Shown here: piece after piece, positions 51,644 to 60,793 of the stretch
How positions within the stretch are numbered: the first letter of the stretch is position 1
Layout: every line of letters begins with the position of its first letter
Assembly (NCBI RefSeq): GCF_024758705.1
Contig: NZ_CP096971.1
Coordinates: 744,001-808,000 of the forward strand
Reading direction: 5' to 3'
Length of the DNA: 64,000 nucleotides
Origin: Sphingomonas sp. SUN019
Lineage (GTDB): Bacteria; Pseudomonadota; Alphaproteobacteria; Sphingomonadales; Sphingomonadaceae
Position numbers and translations under genes: made by a program
The notes under the pieces: model-generated
Database searches by the model: none
The model's input: only the letters and a program-made list of their open reading frames with translations
Told to the model about the DNA's origin: nothing

Positions 51644-53062
51644 ATGGGATCCGTGCGAAGCGCGCTGAAACTGACGGGCCTGCTGCTGGCGGTCGCCTCG
51701 CTACCAGTCGCGGGCATTTGGAGCGCACAGGCGCAATCGGCAACCTCAGCAAGGTGGCGAGTACTCGTCCCCAGCACCGCGTTGACTGGCTGGACCAAGA
51801 TGGGTGGTAAGGCGAGTTACACGGTTGAAAATGGTGAACTCGTTGGCCGTTCGATTCTGAAAACGCCTAACAGTTGGCTCGTCTCCGATGCGCAATATGG
51901 CGACTTCATCCTGGAATATGAGGCGAAGACCGATCCGAGGCTTAACTCGGGGGTGATGATCCGCGGGCAAAGTCGCTCCGATTACAAGAATGGCGTCGTG
52001 TTCGGCTATCAGGCCGAGATCGATCCGTCGCGGCGTGGCTGGAGCGGCGGGATCTACGACGAGCAGCGTCGCCAATGGCTTTACACACTGGGTCGCAACA
52101 AGGCCGCACACGACGCCTTCCGCTCGGGCGATTGGAATAGCTACCGGGTCGAGGCGATCGGCAACCGCATCCGCACCTGGGTGAACGGCGTGCCGGCCGC
52201 GGACATCGTCGATGACGCCGACGCGCGCGGCTTCATCGCATTTCAGGTCCACGCCGTACCCGACGATCCCGCGATGGCGGGGCTGGAAGCGCGGTTCCGC
52301 AACATCCGCATCATCACCACCAACCCCGCCGCGCACGCGTTGCCCGCCACCGCGCTGCCGCAACAGGACTGGGTGTCGAACCAATTGACCGAGGCCGAAC
52401 GCCGCGCGGGCTGGAAGTTGTTGTGGGACGGCAAGACCAGCGCCGGATGGCGCGGCGCGAAGCTTGACCGTTTCCCGACGAAGGGCTGGACGACGACGAA
52501 CGGCCTGCTGTCGGTCAGCCAGTCGGGCGGGGCGGAGGCGACGTTCGGCGGCGATATCATCACCACGCGCGACTATTCGAATTTCGAGCTGTCGGTCGAT
52601 TTCCGGCTGGCGCCGGGCGCCAACAGCGGGATCAAATATTTCGTCGATCCCAACCTTCTGAAGGGCGATGGCTCAGCGATCGGGCTGGAGTATCAATTGC
52701 TCGATGACGAGCGCCATCCGGACGCCAAGATGGGCCGCGACGGGAACCGGACCCTGGCGTCGCTCTACGACCTGATCGCCGCGCGCAACCTGTCCGATCC
52801 CGATGCCTCGGGGAAGCGCTTCAACCCGCCGGGCGAGTGGAACCGCGCCGTGCTGATCGTACGCGGCAAGCACGTCGAACATTGGCTGAACGGCTTCAAG
52901 ATGGTCGAATACGAACGCGGCTCGCCCGCATTCCGCGCGCTCGTAGCGCAGAGCAAGTACAAGAAATGGAAGTATTTCGGCGAGTGGGAAAAGGGGCCGA
53001 TCCTGCTGCAGGATCACGGCAACAAGGTCGATTTCCGCTCGATCAAGATTCGCGAACTGTGA
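51644..53062 (+). CDS. Tandem DUF1080 (3-keto-disaccharide hydrolase-like) protein
   Basis: 472 residues from the ATG at 51644; an earlier in-frame start at 51563 is not supported. Signal peptide (LTGLLLAVASLPVAGIWSAQAQS). Two concanavalin-like DUF1080 domains: residues ~40-225 (LTGWTKMGGKASYTVENGELVGRS; WNSYRVEAIGNRIRTWVNG) and ~260-470 (WKLLWDGKTSAGWRGAK; FELSVDFRLAPGANSGIKYFVD; HWLNGFKMVEYERG). DUF1080 proteins cleave 3-keto-glycosides in the periplasm. The two Gfo/Idh/MocA oxidoreductases in this operon fit that route by supplying or using the keto sugars. Confidence 0.9.
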   Translation: MGSVRSALKLTGLLLAVASLPVAGIWSAQAQSATSARWRVLVPSTALTGWTKMGGKASYTVENGELVGRSILKTPNSWLVSDAQYGDFILEYEAKTDPRLNSGVMIRGQSRSDYKNGVVFGYQAEIDPSRRGWSGGIYDEQRRQWLYTLGRNKAAHDAFRSGDWNSYRVEAIGNRIRTWVNGVPAADIVDDADARGFIAFQVHAVPDDPAMAGLEARFRNIRIITTNPAAHALPATALPQQDWVSNQLTEAERRAGWKLLWDGKTSAGWRGAKLDRFPTKGWTTTNGLLSVSQSGGAEATFGGDIITTRDYSNFELSVDFRLAPGANSGIKYFVDPNLLKGDGSAIGLEYQLLDDERHPDAKMGRDGNRTLASLYDLIAARNLSDPDASGKRFNPPGEWNRAVLIVRGKHVEHWLNGFKMVEYERGSPAFRALVAQSKYKKWKYFGEWEKGPILLQDHGNKVDFRSIKIREL

Positions 53063-53076
53063 CGGGGGATAACAAC

Positions 53077-54396
53077 ATGCTCGATCGCCGGACCATGCTG
53101 GGCGGAATCGGCGCGGCGATCGGCGTAGCCACGACCGCGAAAAGCTATGCTGCGATCAAGGGCGCGAATGACCGGCTCCGCGTCGCAACGATCGGCGTCA
53201 ATTCTCGCGGCATGGCGCACGTTGCGGCCTTTTCAAAGACGCCCAATTGCGCGCTGACGCATATCGTCGACGTCGATTCGGACGTGCTGACGAAGCGGCT
53301 CGAGTCGTTCGCCAAACGCGGGCTTCCCGCGCCGAAGACCGAGCGCGACTATCGCCGCTTGTTCGATCGCAAGGCGGTAGACATCGTGACGATCGCGACC
53401 CCCGATCACTGGCATGCGAAGCTCGCGATCGACGCGATAGAATCGGGCCACCACGTCTATGTCGAAAAGCCGATCGGCATGGCCCCGGCCGAGGGCGAGG
53501 CGCTGATCGCGGCGACGAAGCGCACCAAGAGATTGCTTCAGATGGGTAACCAGCAACGATCGAGCGTCGAGACGATCGCGCTGAAGGGACTGATCGACGC
53601 TGGTGAACTGGGCGAGGTGTACGAAGCGCAGACCTGGTACGCCAACAACCGAAAGACGATCGGGCGCGGGCAGGAAATCGCGCCGCCCGCCAATCTCGAC
53701 TGGGACATGTGGCAGGGGCCGCGGCCGCGCGGGCCGTATCGATCGAACCTGGTCCACTACAACTGGCACTGGTTCTGGAAGTACGGCACCGGCGAAATCT
53801 GCAACAACGCACTGCACGAGGTGGACGTCGCGCGCTGGCTTATGGGCGTCACCTATCCCGAAACCGTGTCTGCCGAGGGCGCGCGGCATTTCCACCGCGA
53901 CGACGATTGGGAAATGTACGACACACTGGCGCTGAAGCTGGAATACGCAGGCGGCCGCAAGATCACGTGGGACGGGCACAGCTGCAACTCGCTGCAGCGC
54001 TATGGCCGCGGGCGCGGTGTGGTGCTGCTCGGCACGAAGGGCCATGCGCTCGTCGATCGCAATGGATTCCAGCTGTTCGATCTAGCCGACAAGCCGGTGA
54101 AGCAGATGCTGGTCGCGGCCGACGGGACGTCCGAAACGACCGGCACTATGGGCGAAGGCGCGCTCGACATCCTGCACGCAAGCAATTTCGTCGACGTGAT
54201 CCGTGGGCGTGCGCGAGACCTCGCCTCGCCGGTGCGCGAGGGGCATATCAGCACTACGACCTGTCATCTCGGGAACATGGCGTACCGCACCAAATCCACG
54301 CTCAAGATCGACGCGACCACCGGCAAGCCAACTAGTCCCGAGGCGATGAAACTGTGGGCGCTGGACTATCAACCCGGTTGGGAAGTTAAGGTCTGA
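53077..54396 (+). CDS. Gfo/Idh/MocA oxidoreductase, exported type (first copy)
   Basis: 439 residues, ATG at 53077 after GGGGG. N-terminus with Arg-Arg and hydrophobic stretch (LDRRTMLGGIGAAIGVATTA), a Tat-like signal. Rossmann domain: LRVATIGVNSRGMAHVAAF, then VDIVTIATPDHWHAKLAIDA and HHVYVEKPIG with the catalytic Lys. The C-terminal alpha/beta domain holds NWHWFWKYGTGEICNNALHEVDVARW, including His of the HxxD-type site. Probably oxidises a sugar at C3 with a bound NAD(P). Positioned between the DUF1080 and ApbE genes. Confidence 0.92.
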   Translation: MLDRRTMLGGIGAAIGVATTAKSYAAIKGANDRLRVATIGVNSRGMAHVAAFSKTPNCALTHIVDVDSDVLTKRLESFAKRGLPAPKTERDYRRLFDRKAVDIVTIATPDHWHAKLAIDAIESGHHVYVEKPIGMAPAEGEALIAATKRTKRLLQMGNQQRSSVETIALKGLIDAGELGEVYEAQTWYANNRKTIGRGQEIAPPANLDWDMWQGPRPRGPYRSNLVHYNWHWFWKYGTGEICNNALHEVDVARWLMGVTYPETVSAEGARHFHRDDDWEMYDTLALKLEYAGGRKITWDGHSCNSLQRYGRGRGVVLLGTKGHALVDRNGFQLFDLADKPVKQMLVAADGTSETTGTMGEGALDILHASNFVDVIRGRARDLASPVREGHISTTTCHLGNMAYRTKSTLKIDATTGKPTSPEAMKLWALDYQPGWEVKV

Positions 54397-54434
54397 CGTC
54401 CGCTGTAAAAACCCGCGTCGAGCGGTTCGCGGCG

Positions 54435-55256
54435 ATGGGCACGCGCGTCGAACTGCACGTGTTCGGCGTGGGCGACGCCGATGCGCTGGCGAACGCGCGC
54501 GCCGCGGTCGAGGCGGTCGACGATGCGCTGACGATCCACCGCCCCTCCCCCGCGACCGCGCTGAACGAGCGGCTTGCCACCGGGCAGAGTGCGGCGATCG
54601 ACGCCCCGATCCTGCTTGCAGCGCTTGCCGAAGTGGACCCGTTGGTCGCGCTGACCGGCGGCCTGTTCGATCCCGCCGCGGATGTGGCGAGAACGGGCGG
54701 ATGGGCCTCGATAACGCTCGACGCAACCGCGGCGCGGATCAGCACAACGCGTCCACTCGCGCTAGACTTCGGGGGTTTCGGCAAGGGTTACGCGCTCGAT
54801 CGTGCGGTTGCGGTGTTGCGCGACGCAGGGGTCGTCTCGGCGTTCCTGTCGGCGGGCGAGAGTTCGATCGCGGTCGTCGGACGGCATCCGCTCGACGTGC
54901 GCTGGCCAGTCGGCATCCCCGATCCGACCATGCCGGACAGCTTTCTGGTCGAACTGGAACTGGAGGACGAAGCGCTGTCGATCTCGTCCACGATCGGAGC
55001 CCACGCCGACGCCCCCGGCCGCAGCCCGACCGTCCGGCCGCACACGGGTGAGGTCGTCGCCACGCCGCGCACCGCGATCGCCGTCGAACGATCGGGTGCG
55101 CGAGCCGAAGCGATGAGCACCGCGTTGCTGATCGCCGATGATGCCGAACGCGCGCGCCTAATCGGTGACGAACGCGACCGCCGCTTCGTCTTCGGGCATA
55201 CTATCTCATCGACCGATATAAAGGATTTGCGCCGCCATGGCCGACACGGAATTTGA
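54435..55256 (+). CDS. apbE: FAD:protein FMN transferase (ApbE family)
   Basis: 273 residues from the ATG at 54435, but this Met is part of the conserved F-xx-MGT motif. An in-frame upstream stretch (VKTRVERFAAMGTR) suggests the true N-terminus is a few codons earlier, perhaps from CTG at 54393. No signal peptide or lipobox is visible, whereas most ApbE proteins are exported. Motifs: LALDFGGFGKGYALDRAV (nucleotide site), FLSAGESSIAVVG, and a late MSTALLIA. It would attach FMN covalently to Ser/Thr of a partner flavoprotein, which is not obvious here. It overlaps the next Gfo gene by about 20 nt. Confidence 0.85.
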   Translation: MGTRVELHVFGVGDADALANARAAVEAVDDALTIHRPSPATALNERLATGQSAAIDAPILLAALAEVDPLVALTGGLFDPAADVARTGGWASITLDATAARISTTRPLALDFGGFGKGYALDRAVAVLRDAGVVSAFLSAGESSIAVVGRHPLDVRWPVGIPDPTMPDSFLVELELEDEALSISSTIGAHADAPGRSPTVRPHTGEVVATPRTAIAVERSGARAEAMSTALLIADDAERARLIGDERDRRFVFGHTISSTDIKDLRRHGRHGI

Positions 55257-56496
55257 TCTCAGCCGCCGGTCGTTCATCGATCGCGTGCTGAAGGCGTCGG
55301 CCGCGGTCGGCATGGCGAGCGCTGCGCCTTGGGCGGGCGCGATCGCGGCCGAGCCGGGGCGGGAGCGCATCCGGCTGGGCGTGATCGGCACCGGCGATCG
55401 CGGCCGCGCCCTGATCCAGAACATCCTGAAGACCAAGAACTGCACGATCGCCGCGATCTGTGACGATTATCAGCCGTACCTCGACAAGGCGCGCGCGCTG
55501 CTTCCGGCGGGCACTCCCACCTATTCGGATCATCGCGCGATGCTCGATGCGAAGGGCCTCGACGCGGTGGTCATCGCGACCCCGCTCAATCTGCACGCGC
55601 GTCACGCCTTCGATTCGTTCGACGCGGGTCTGCATGTGTGGTGCGAAAAGGCGATGGCGCGGACCACCGGCGATTGCACGAAGATGGTCGAACGATCGCG
55701 CGCCAGCGGGCGCATCCTGCAGATCGGGCATCAGCGGCTGTTCAACCCGACCTATCTGAATGCCTTGGCGCGCGCGAAGGCGGGCGAGATCGGCACGATC
55801 ACGCAGATTCGCGCGAGCTGGCATCGCAATCGCGACTGGCGCCGCGCGGTTCCGCCGGGCAGCGGGCTGGAGCGCAAGCTCAATTGGCGACTGTACCGCG
55901 AAAGCTCGGCCGGGCTGATGACCGAATTGTGTACGCACCAAATCCAGGTCGGCAACTGGTTCATGGATGCGCTGCCGACGCGCGTGATGGGATCGGGGAG
56001 CATCTGTTTCTGGAAGGACGGGCGCGAGGTGTATGACCATGTCGCGCTGATCTACGAATATCCGGGCGGGCGGAAATTCATCTACACCTCGCTGCTGAAC
56101 AACGCACGCTACGGGTGCGAGGAACAGATCCAAGGCCACAAGGGTACGATCGAACCCGAACTCGGCCGCATCTTCAAGGAAGTGCCGCGCGTGCCCGCGC
56201 TCCGCCAGCTCGGCACCGACGTGCAGAAGAACCGCGTGCGGACGATCCCGATCGGCGGCGCGACCTGGTTTCCCGAATTGCCGATCACGACGCCCGGCGA
56301 CTCGCTCGGCTGGAGCGAATATGACGAGACGATGCTGCAGTTCGAGGCGTTCGGCGAGGCGGTGAAGACGGGCGTGCCGGTGCCGGGGCTGCTGCGCCAG
56401 GCGTATCACGCGTCGATCGCATCCCTGCTCGGCGAACAGGCGATGGACGAACGGCGCGCGATCGACTGGCCCTCGTCGCTGGTGATGAGCGCGTAA
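55237..56496 (+). CDS. Gfo/Idh/MocA oxidoreductase, Tat-exported (second copy)
   Basis: 419 residues. N-terminal SRRSFIDRVLKASAAVGMASAA is a twin-arginine signal. Rossmann motif LGVIGTGDRGRALIQN at residue ~45, DAVVIATPLNLHARHAF, HVWCEKAMARTTG with the catalytic Lys after Glu, and the C-terminal domain with LCTHQIQVGNWFMDAL. It is clearly diverged from the first copy, suggesting two steps of one periplasmic pathway. The ATG at 55237 lies inside the end of the ApbE gene. Last gene of the operon, followed by a large palindromic repeat. Confidence 0.92.
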   Translation: MADTEFDLSRRSFIDRVLKASAAVGMASAAPWAGAIAAEPGRERIRLGVIGTGDRGRALIQNILKTKNCTIAAICDDYQPYLDKARALLPAGTPTYSDHRAMLDAKGLDAVVIATPLNLHARHAFDSFDAGLHVWCEKAMARTTGDCTKMVERSRASGRILQIGHQRLFNPTYLNALARAKAGEIGTITQIRASWHRNRDWRRAVPPGSGLERKLNWRLYRESSAGLMTELCTHQIQVGNWFMDALPTRVMGSGSICFWKDGREVYDHVALIYEYPGGRKFIYTSLLNNARYGCEEQIQGHKGTIEPELGRIFKEVPRVPALRQLGTDVQKNRVRTIPIGGATWFPELPITTPGDSLGWSEYDETMLQFEAFGEAVKTGVPVPGLLRQAYHASIASLLGEQAMDERRAIDWPSSLVMSA

Positions 56497-56517
56497 GTCG
56501 GAGACGTTCCATCTACC

Positions 56518-56639
56518 TCCGTTCGTCCTGAGTAGGGACTGAGCGAAGCCGAAGGCCCGTATCGAAGGATATGCCCGGACGCCGGTCCTTCGATACGTCG
56601 CTTCGACAGGCTCAGCAGCCACTCAGGACGAACGGGGAG
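56518..56639. repeat. Sphingomonad-type long palindromic intergenic repeat
   Basis: Nested inverted repeats: CGTTCGTCCTGAGT near 56520 against ACTCAGGACGAACG near 56621, and GTATCGAAGGA (56559 on) against TCCTTCGATAC (to 56596). It lies between convergent gene ends and can serve as a bidirectional terminator. The look is that of mobile palindromes repeated through Sphingomonas genomes; only one copy is in this window. Confidence 0.75.
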
Positions 56640-56644
56640 TTGGA

Positions 56645-57958
56645 TCAGCGCATAGCCTTGGCATCCGCATCGGGATCGAAGCGCGGCACCAGCAGGTGGA
56701 CGATCGCCAGCGCGACCAGATATGCGCTGCCCGCCCACAGGAATACCGGCAGGTAGCTGCCGACGGTATCGAGCACATGGCCGACATATTTGGCCATGAT
56801 CATGCCGCCGACCGCGCCCGCCGCGCCGCCGATCCCCATCACCGATGCGACCGAACGCCGCGGGAAGGTGTCCGACACCATCGTGTAGAGGTTCGACGAC
56901 CAGCCCTGATGCGCCGCTGCGGCCAGCCCGATGATCGCGACCGCCGCGGTCAGGCTGGACACCGTGCTGGCGAAGATGATCGGGGTGACGCACAGCGCGC
57001 AGGCCAGCAACGCCAGCTTGCGCCCGGCATTGACGCTGTAGCCGCGCTTGATCAGCGCCGACGACAGCCAGCCGCCACCGATACTGCCGACATCCGCCAG
57101 CAGATAGACCGCGATCAGCGGCGGGCCGAAGGTCTTGAGGTCCAGCCCGTGGCGCTTGGCGAAGAAGTCGGGCAGCCAGAACAAGAACAGATACCACACC
57201 GGATCGGTCAGGAATTTTGCAGTGACGAAAGCCCAGGTGCCGCGGTAGCGGAACAGCCTGCGCCACGGGATGCGCGCTTCCTCCGCATCGGTCGGCGCGT
57301 CGGAGTTGATATAGGCGAGTTCCTCGGCCGATACACTCTTGTGCTCGGCCGGGGCGCGGTAAAACCACAGCCACGCGATCAGCCAGATGAAGCCGAGCAA
57401 CCCGGTGACGATGAACGCCGCGCGCCAGCCATAGTTTATCGCCAGAACGGGCACCACGATCGGCGTGGCGATCGCCCCGACATTGGCCCCGGCGTTCAGG
57501 ATGCCCGCGGCCAGCGCGCGTTCCTTCTTCGGAAACCATTCGGCGACAGATTTGATCGCGGCGGGGAAATTGGCCGATTCGCCCAGACCGAGCGCAAAGC
57601 GCGCGATCGCGAAGCCGCCCGCAGTGCGGAACAGCGCGTGCGCCATCGCCGAGAGGCTCCAGATGCCGATCGCCCCGGCATAACCGAGGCGTGAACCGAT
57701 CCGATCGATCAACGGCCCGCAGGCAAGCAGGCCGATCGCATAGGCTGCCTGGAACCAGAAGACGATGGTGCCGTAATCGGTCTCGCTCCAGCCCAGCTCG
57801 CCCTGCAGCGTCGGTTTCAGGATACCGATGATCTGGCGGTCGATGTAATTTATCGTCGTCGCGAAGAAGAGCAGCGCACAGATCACCCAGCGGACGTTGC
57901 CGGCGGGGCGTAACGCGGGGTTGGTCTGAGCACCCCCGACGTCCTGCAATATGTTCAC
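56645..57958 (-). CDS. MFS transporter, hexuronate/anion-cation symporter type
   Basis: 437 residues from GTG at 57958 with GGGAGAAGG just upstream; the longer ATG frame to 58060 overlaps uxuB and is unsupported. Twelve membrane helices are readable. The first carries VRWVICALLFFATTINYIDRQ, a hallmark of the ExuT/ACS family, and GLGESANFPAAIKSVAEWFPKKERA is the helix 4-5 signature. It presumably imports glucuronate or related uronates, as last gene of the uxu operon. Confidence 0.9.
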   Translation of the reverse strand: MNILQDVGGAQTNPALRPAGNVRWVICALLFFATTINYIDRQIIGILKPTLQGELGWSETDYGTIVFWFQAAYAIGLLACGPLIDRIGSRLGYAGAIGIWSLSAMAHALFRTAGGFAIARFALGLGESANFPAAIKSVAEWFPKKERALAAGILNAGANVGAIATPIVVPVLAINYGWRAAFIVTGLLGFIWLIAWLWFYRAPAEHKSVSAEELAYINSDAPTDAEEARIPWRRLFRYRGTWAFVTAKFLTDPVWYLFLFWLPDFFAKRHGLDLKTFGPPLIAVYLLADVGSIGGGWLSSALIKRGYSVNAGRKLALLACALCVTPIIFASTVSSLTAAVAIIGLAAAAHQGWSSNLYTMVSDTFPRRSVASVMGIGGAAGAVGGMIMAKYVGHVLDTVGSYLPVFLWAGSAYLVALAIVHLLVPRFDPDADAKAMR

Positions 57959-57999
57959 GCACCTTCTCCCGTTTCGGCGTCCAGCGCCGCTTTTATTTC

Positions 58000-59385
58000 T
58001 CAGCCGAGCGCGTGAAGCGCTCGCGTCAGGATTGATTTGTCTTCGTCGTTCGGATGCCACGGCGCGGCGTAAAGGCCGTGCTGGCCGAACAGCGCATCGA
58101 TGATCCCTTCGCGCCCGGCTCCGGCCCAGATGACGGCAAGTTTATTGGCCATCGGATCGGCGACCGGTTCACCGTCGCCACGAACGTGGACGATCCATGC
58201 GGCGAGCGCACGCAACGTGGCGGGACAGGTCCGACCCCGTGCCTGATTGACCGCGAGCGGCTCAAGCCAGCGCTGGACGATCTTTTGCGATCCGTCGGTC
58301 GCGATCTGCGCCAGCCGGTGCGGCAACGCCGGATTGGCGAAGCGCGCGAGCAGCGCCGCGGCGTAAGCGGACAGACCCTGCCCGGGCGCAGGGTCGAGGC
58401 TGGCTGCGGCCTCGTCGCGGATCAATTGCTCGATGACTGTTCGGATCGCCGGATCGGCGATCGCTTCGTGGACATGCGCGTGACCCGCCAGCAGGCCGAG
58501 ATAGGCCAGCGCCGAATGCGCGCCGTTCAGCATCCGCAGCTTGGCGGCTTCGTACGGCGCGACATCGGCGACGAAGGCCGCGCCGCCCAGTTCCCAGCGC
58601 GGGCGTGGGCCAGCGAAGCGATCCTCGATCACCCATTGCCGGAACGGTTCGGTGACGACCGCTCCCGTGTCCTGCATATTCAGTATTTGCGCGATATCCG
58701 CGAGGTCGTTCGGCGAAGGCGCGGGGACGATGCGGTCGACCATCGAGGCGGGACATTTGCATTCTGCGGCGAACCAAACCGCCAGCGCCGGATCGATCCG
58801 ATTGAGCCAGTTCGTCAGCGCGGCAGATAGCGCGCCGCCGTTGTCGGCAAGATTGTCGCATGACAACAGGGTCAGTCCCGGCAGCCCGGCAGCGCGGCGG
58901 TCGGCCAGCGCACGCGCAAGATGATGATAGATCGTACCCTCCGCGCGCTCCATCACTGCTACGTCGAGCGCTCCGTCGGGCAGACGGTGATAGCCCTTCT
59001 CGGTCACCGTCAGCGTGACGATCCGCGTGTCGGGCGACGCAAGTGCGCGCGCCACCGCGTCAGGCGCTTCGGGCGCGACGATCACGTCCCGCACCGCGCC
59101 GATCAGTGAGGAGCGCGCGCCATCCGCACTGCGTTCTGTGACCGTGTAGAGTCCGTCCTGCGGGCCGATCGCATCGCGCACGACGGGCGAGCGGAGTGAC
59201 ACGCCAGTGATCGCCCAATCGCGATCGCCGCCCGTCATCGCGGCGTCGGTGTAGACGGCTTGATGCGCGCGGTGGAACGCGCCGATGCCGAGATGGACGA
59301 TGCCCGCGCGCTGCGCCGCGCGATCATAGTCCGGACGCACCACCGCCGACGGCAGGCGATCGACCGTGACGGCGGACAGCCTCAC
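58000..59385 (-). CDS. uxuB: Fructuronate reductase (mannonate 5-oxidoreductase)
   Basis: 461 residues, GTG start overlapping the uxaC stop (GTGA). Mannitol-dehydrogenase-family polyol reductase: VHLGIGAFHRAHQAVYTDAAM at the N-terminal NAD site, LTLLSCDNLADNG, VDRIVPAP and the helical C-terminal domain KLRMLNGAHSALAYLGLL with catalytic Lys/His in LRMLNGAHS. Converts D-fructuronate to D-mannonate with NADH. Third gene of the uxuA-uxaC-uxuB-MFS unit, so the name is supported by context. Confidence 0.9.
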   Translation of the reverse strand: MRLSAVTVDRLPSAVVRPDYDRAAQRAGIVHLGIGAFHRAHQAVYTDAAMTGGDRDWAITGVSLRSPVVRDAIGPQDGLYTVTERSADGARSSLIGAVRDVIVAPEAPDAVARALASPDTRIVTLTVTEKGYHRLPDGALDVAVMERAEGTIYHHLARALADRRAAGLPGLTLLSCDNLADNGGALSAALTNWLNRIDPALAVWFAAECKCPASMVDRIVPAPSPNDLADIAQILNMQDTGAVVTEPFRQWVIEDRFAGPRPRWELGGAAFVADVAPYEAAKLRMLNGAHSALAYLGLLAGHAHVHEAIADPAIRTVIEQLIRDEAAASLDPAPGQGLSAYAAALLARFANPALPHRLAQIATDGSQKIVQRWLEPLAVNQARGRTCPATLRALAAWIVHVRGDGEPVADPMANKLAVIWAGAGREGIIDALFGQHGLYAAPWHPNDEDKSILTRALHALG

Positions 59386-60791
59386 ACCTTATACGCCCGC
59401 CGCGCGAGCCCGTTGGTCAGTTCGTGCGCGACGTCGACCGCTTCCCACTCCTCCAGCCGATGTTCGGCGACCAGCTTTGCTAGGAAAGCGCAATCGACCC
59501 GGCGCGCGACATCGTGCCGCGCGGGGATCGACAGAAACGCGCGCGTATCGTCGTTGAAACCGACGGTGTTGTAGAAGCCCGCAGTCTCGGTCGTCATCTC
59601 GCGGAACCGGCGCATCCCCTCGGGCGAATCGTGGAACCACCAGGCCGGGCCAAGCTTCAGGCACGGATAATGCCCGGCCAGCGGCGCGAGTTCGCGCGCG
59701 TAGGTCGTCTCGTCGAGCGTGAAGAGGATGATCGTCAGATCGCGTTCGTTCCCGACGACATCGAGCATCGGTTTCAGTGCGGTCACGAAATCGGCGCGCA
59801 TCGGGATGTCCGCGCCCTTGTCCCGCCCGTGGCTGTCGAACAGCGCGGCATTGTGGTTGCGGAAGGAACCGGGATGGATCTGCATCACCATGCCATCCTC
59901 GACCGACATCCGCGCCATTTCGGTCAGCATCTGCGCGCGGAACAGGTCGGCGTCCTCCGGCGTGGGGTTTGTAGTAATGCGCGCGAACAGCGCCTCCGCT
60001 TCGACCGGCGACAGATTGGCGGTGCGCGCAGACGGATGGCCGTGATCGGTCGCGGTCGCCCCCGCGGCGCGGAAATCGGCGCGGCGCTTGCGGTGCGCGG
60101 CGAGATAGCCCGGCCAGCGCCACACGTCCTCGCCGGTCAATTCGGCGAAGCGCGCCATCGCCGGGCGGAACGCCTCATGCTCGACATCGATCACGCCATC
60201 GGGCCGGTACGTCGTCACCACGCGCCCGCCCCAGCCCGACGCGCGGATCGCGTGATGATGCGACAGATCGGCATCCGCGCCTTCGGTGGTGGCGAGGAAC
60301 TCGATCCCGAACCGGTCGAACAGCGCACGCGGGCGAAACGCGGGGGTCGTCAGCTTCTCGCCAATCGCGTCGTAATAATGGTCGGCGGTCGAAGCATCGA
60401 GTTGGACGTCGAAGCCGAGCATCTCGGCGAAGACATGATCGAGCCACAGCCGCGAAGGCGTGCCGCGGAACAGGTGATAGTTTTCGGCAAATGTGCGCCA
60501 CGCGACGCGCGGATCGGTATCCGGAACGCCATCACGCGACGGAACGCCGAGCCGGTCGAGCGCGATGCCCTGGCTGTAGAGCATCCGGTAGAGGTAATGG
60601 TCCGGCGACAGCAGCAATGTCGTCGCATCGCTCCACGCTTCGTCGGTAGCGAACCAGCGCGGATCGGTGTGGCCGTGGGGCGATACGATCGGCAACGTCG
60701 CGACCTCACCGTATATCGTCCGCGCGATCGCGCGCTGGTCGGGATCGCTGGCGAACAGGCGATCGGGATCGAGACGGAGCGGACGGGCCAT
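59382..60791 (-). CDS. uxaC: Glucuronate isomerase
   Basis: 469 residues. Amidohydrolase-like barrel; the metal site starts in LPIVSPHGHTDPRWF, and the family pattern continues with DHVFAEMLGFDV, ATTEGADADLSHH, MQIHPGSFRNHN and FTLDETTYARELAPLAGHYP. Isomerises D-glucuronate to D-fructuronate (and galacturonate to tagaturonate). Starts 2 bp after uxuA and overlaps uxuB by 4 nt. Confidence 0.93.
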   Translation of the reverse strand: MARPLRLDPDRLFASDPDQRAIARTIYGEVATLPIVSPHGHTDPRWFATDEAWSDATTLLLSPDHYLYRMLYSQGIALDRLGVPSRDGVPDTDPRVAWRTFAENYHLFRGTPSRLWLDHVFAEMLGFDVQLDASTADHYYDAIGEKLTTPAFRPRALFDRFGIEFLATTEGADADLSHHHAIRASGWGGRVVTTYRPDGVIDVEHEAFRPAMARFAELTGEDVWRWPGYLAAHRKRRADFRAAGATATDHGHPSARTANLSPVEAEALFARITTNPTPEDADLFRAQMLTEMARMSVEDGMVMQIHPGSFRNHNAALFDSHGRDKGADIPMRADFVTALKPMLDVVGNERDLTIILFTLDETTYARELAPLAGHYPCLKLGPAWWFHDSPEGMRRFREMTTETAGFYNTVGFNDDTRAFLSIPARHDVARRVDCAFLAKLVAEHRLEEWEAVDVAHELTNGLARRAYKV

Positions 60792-60793
60792 GT

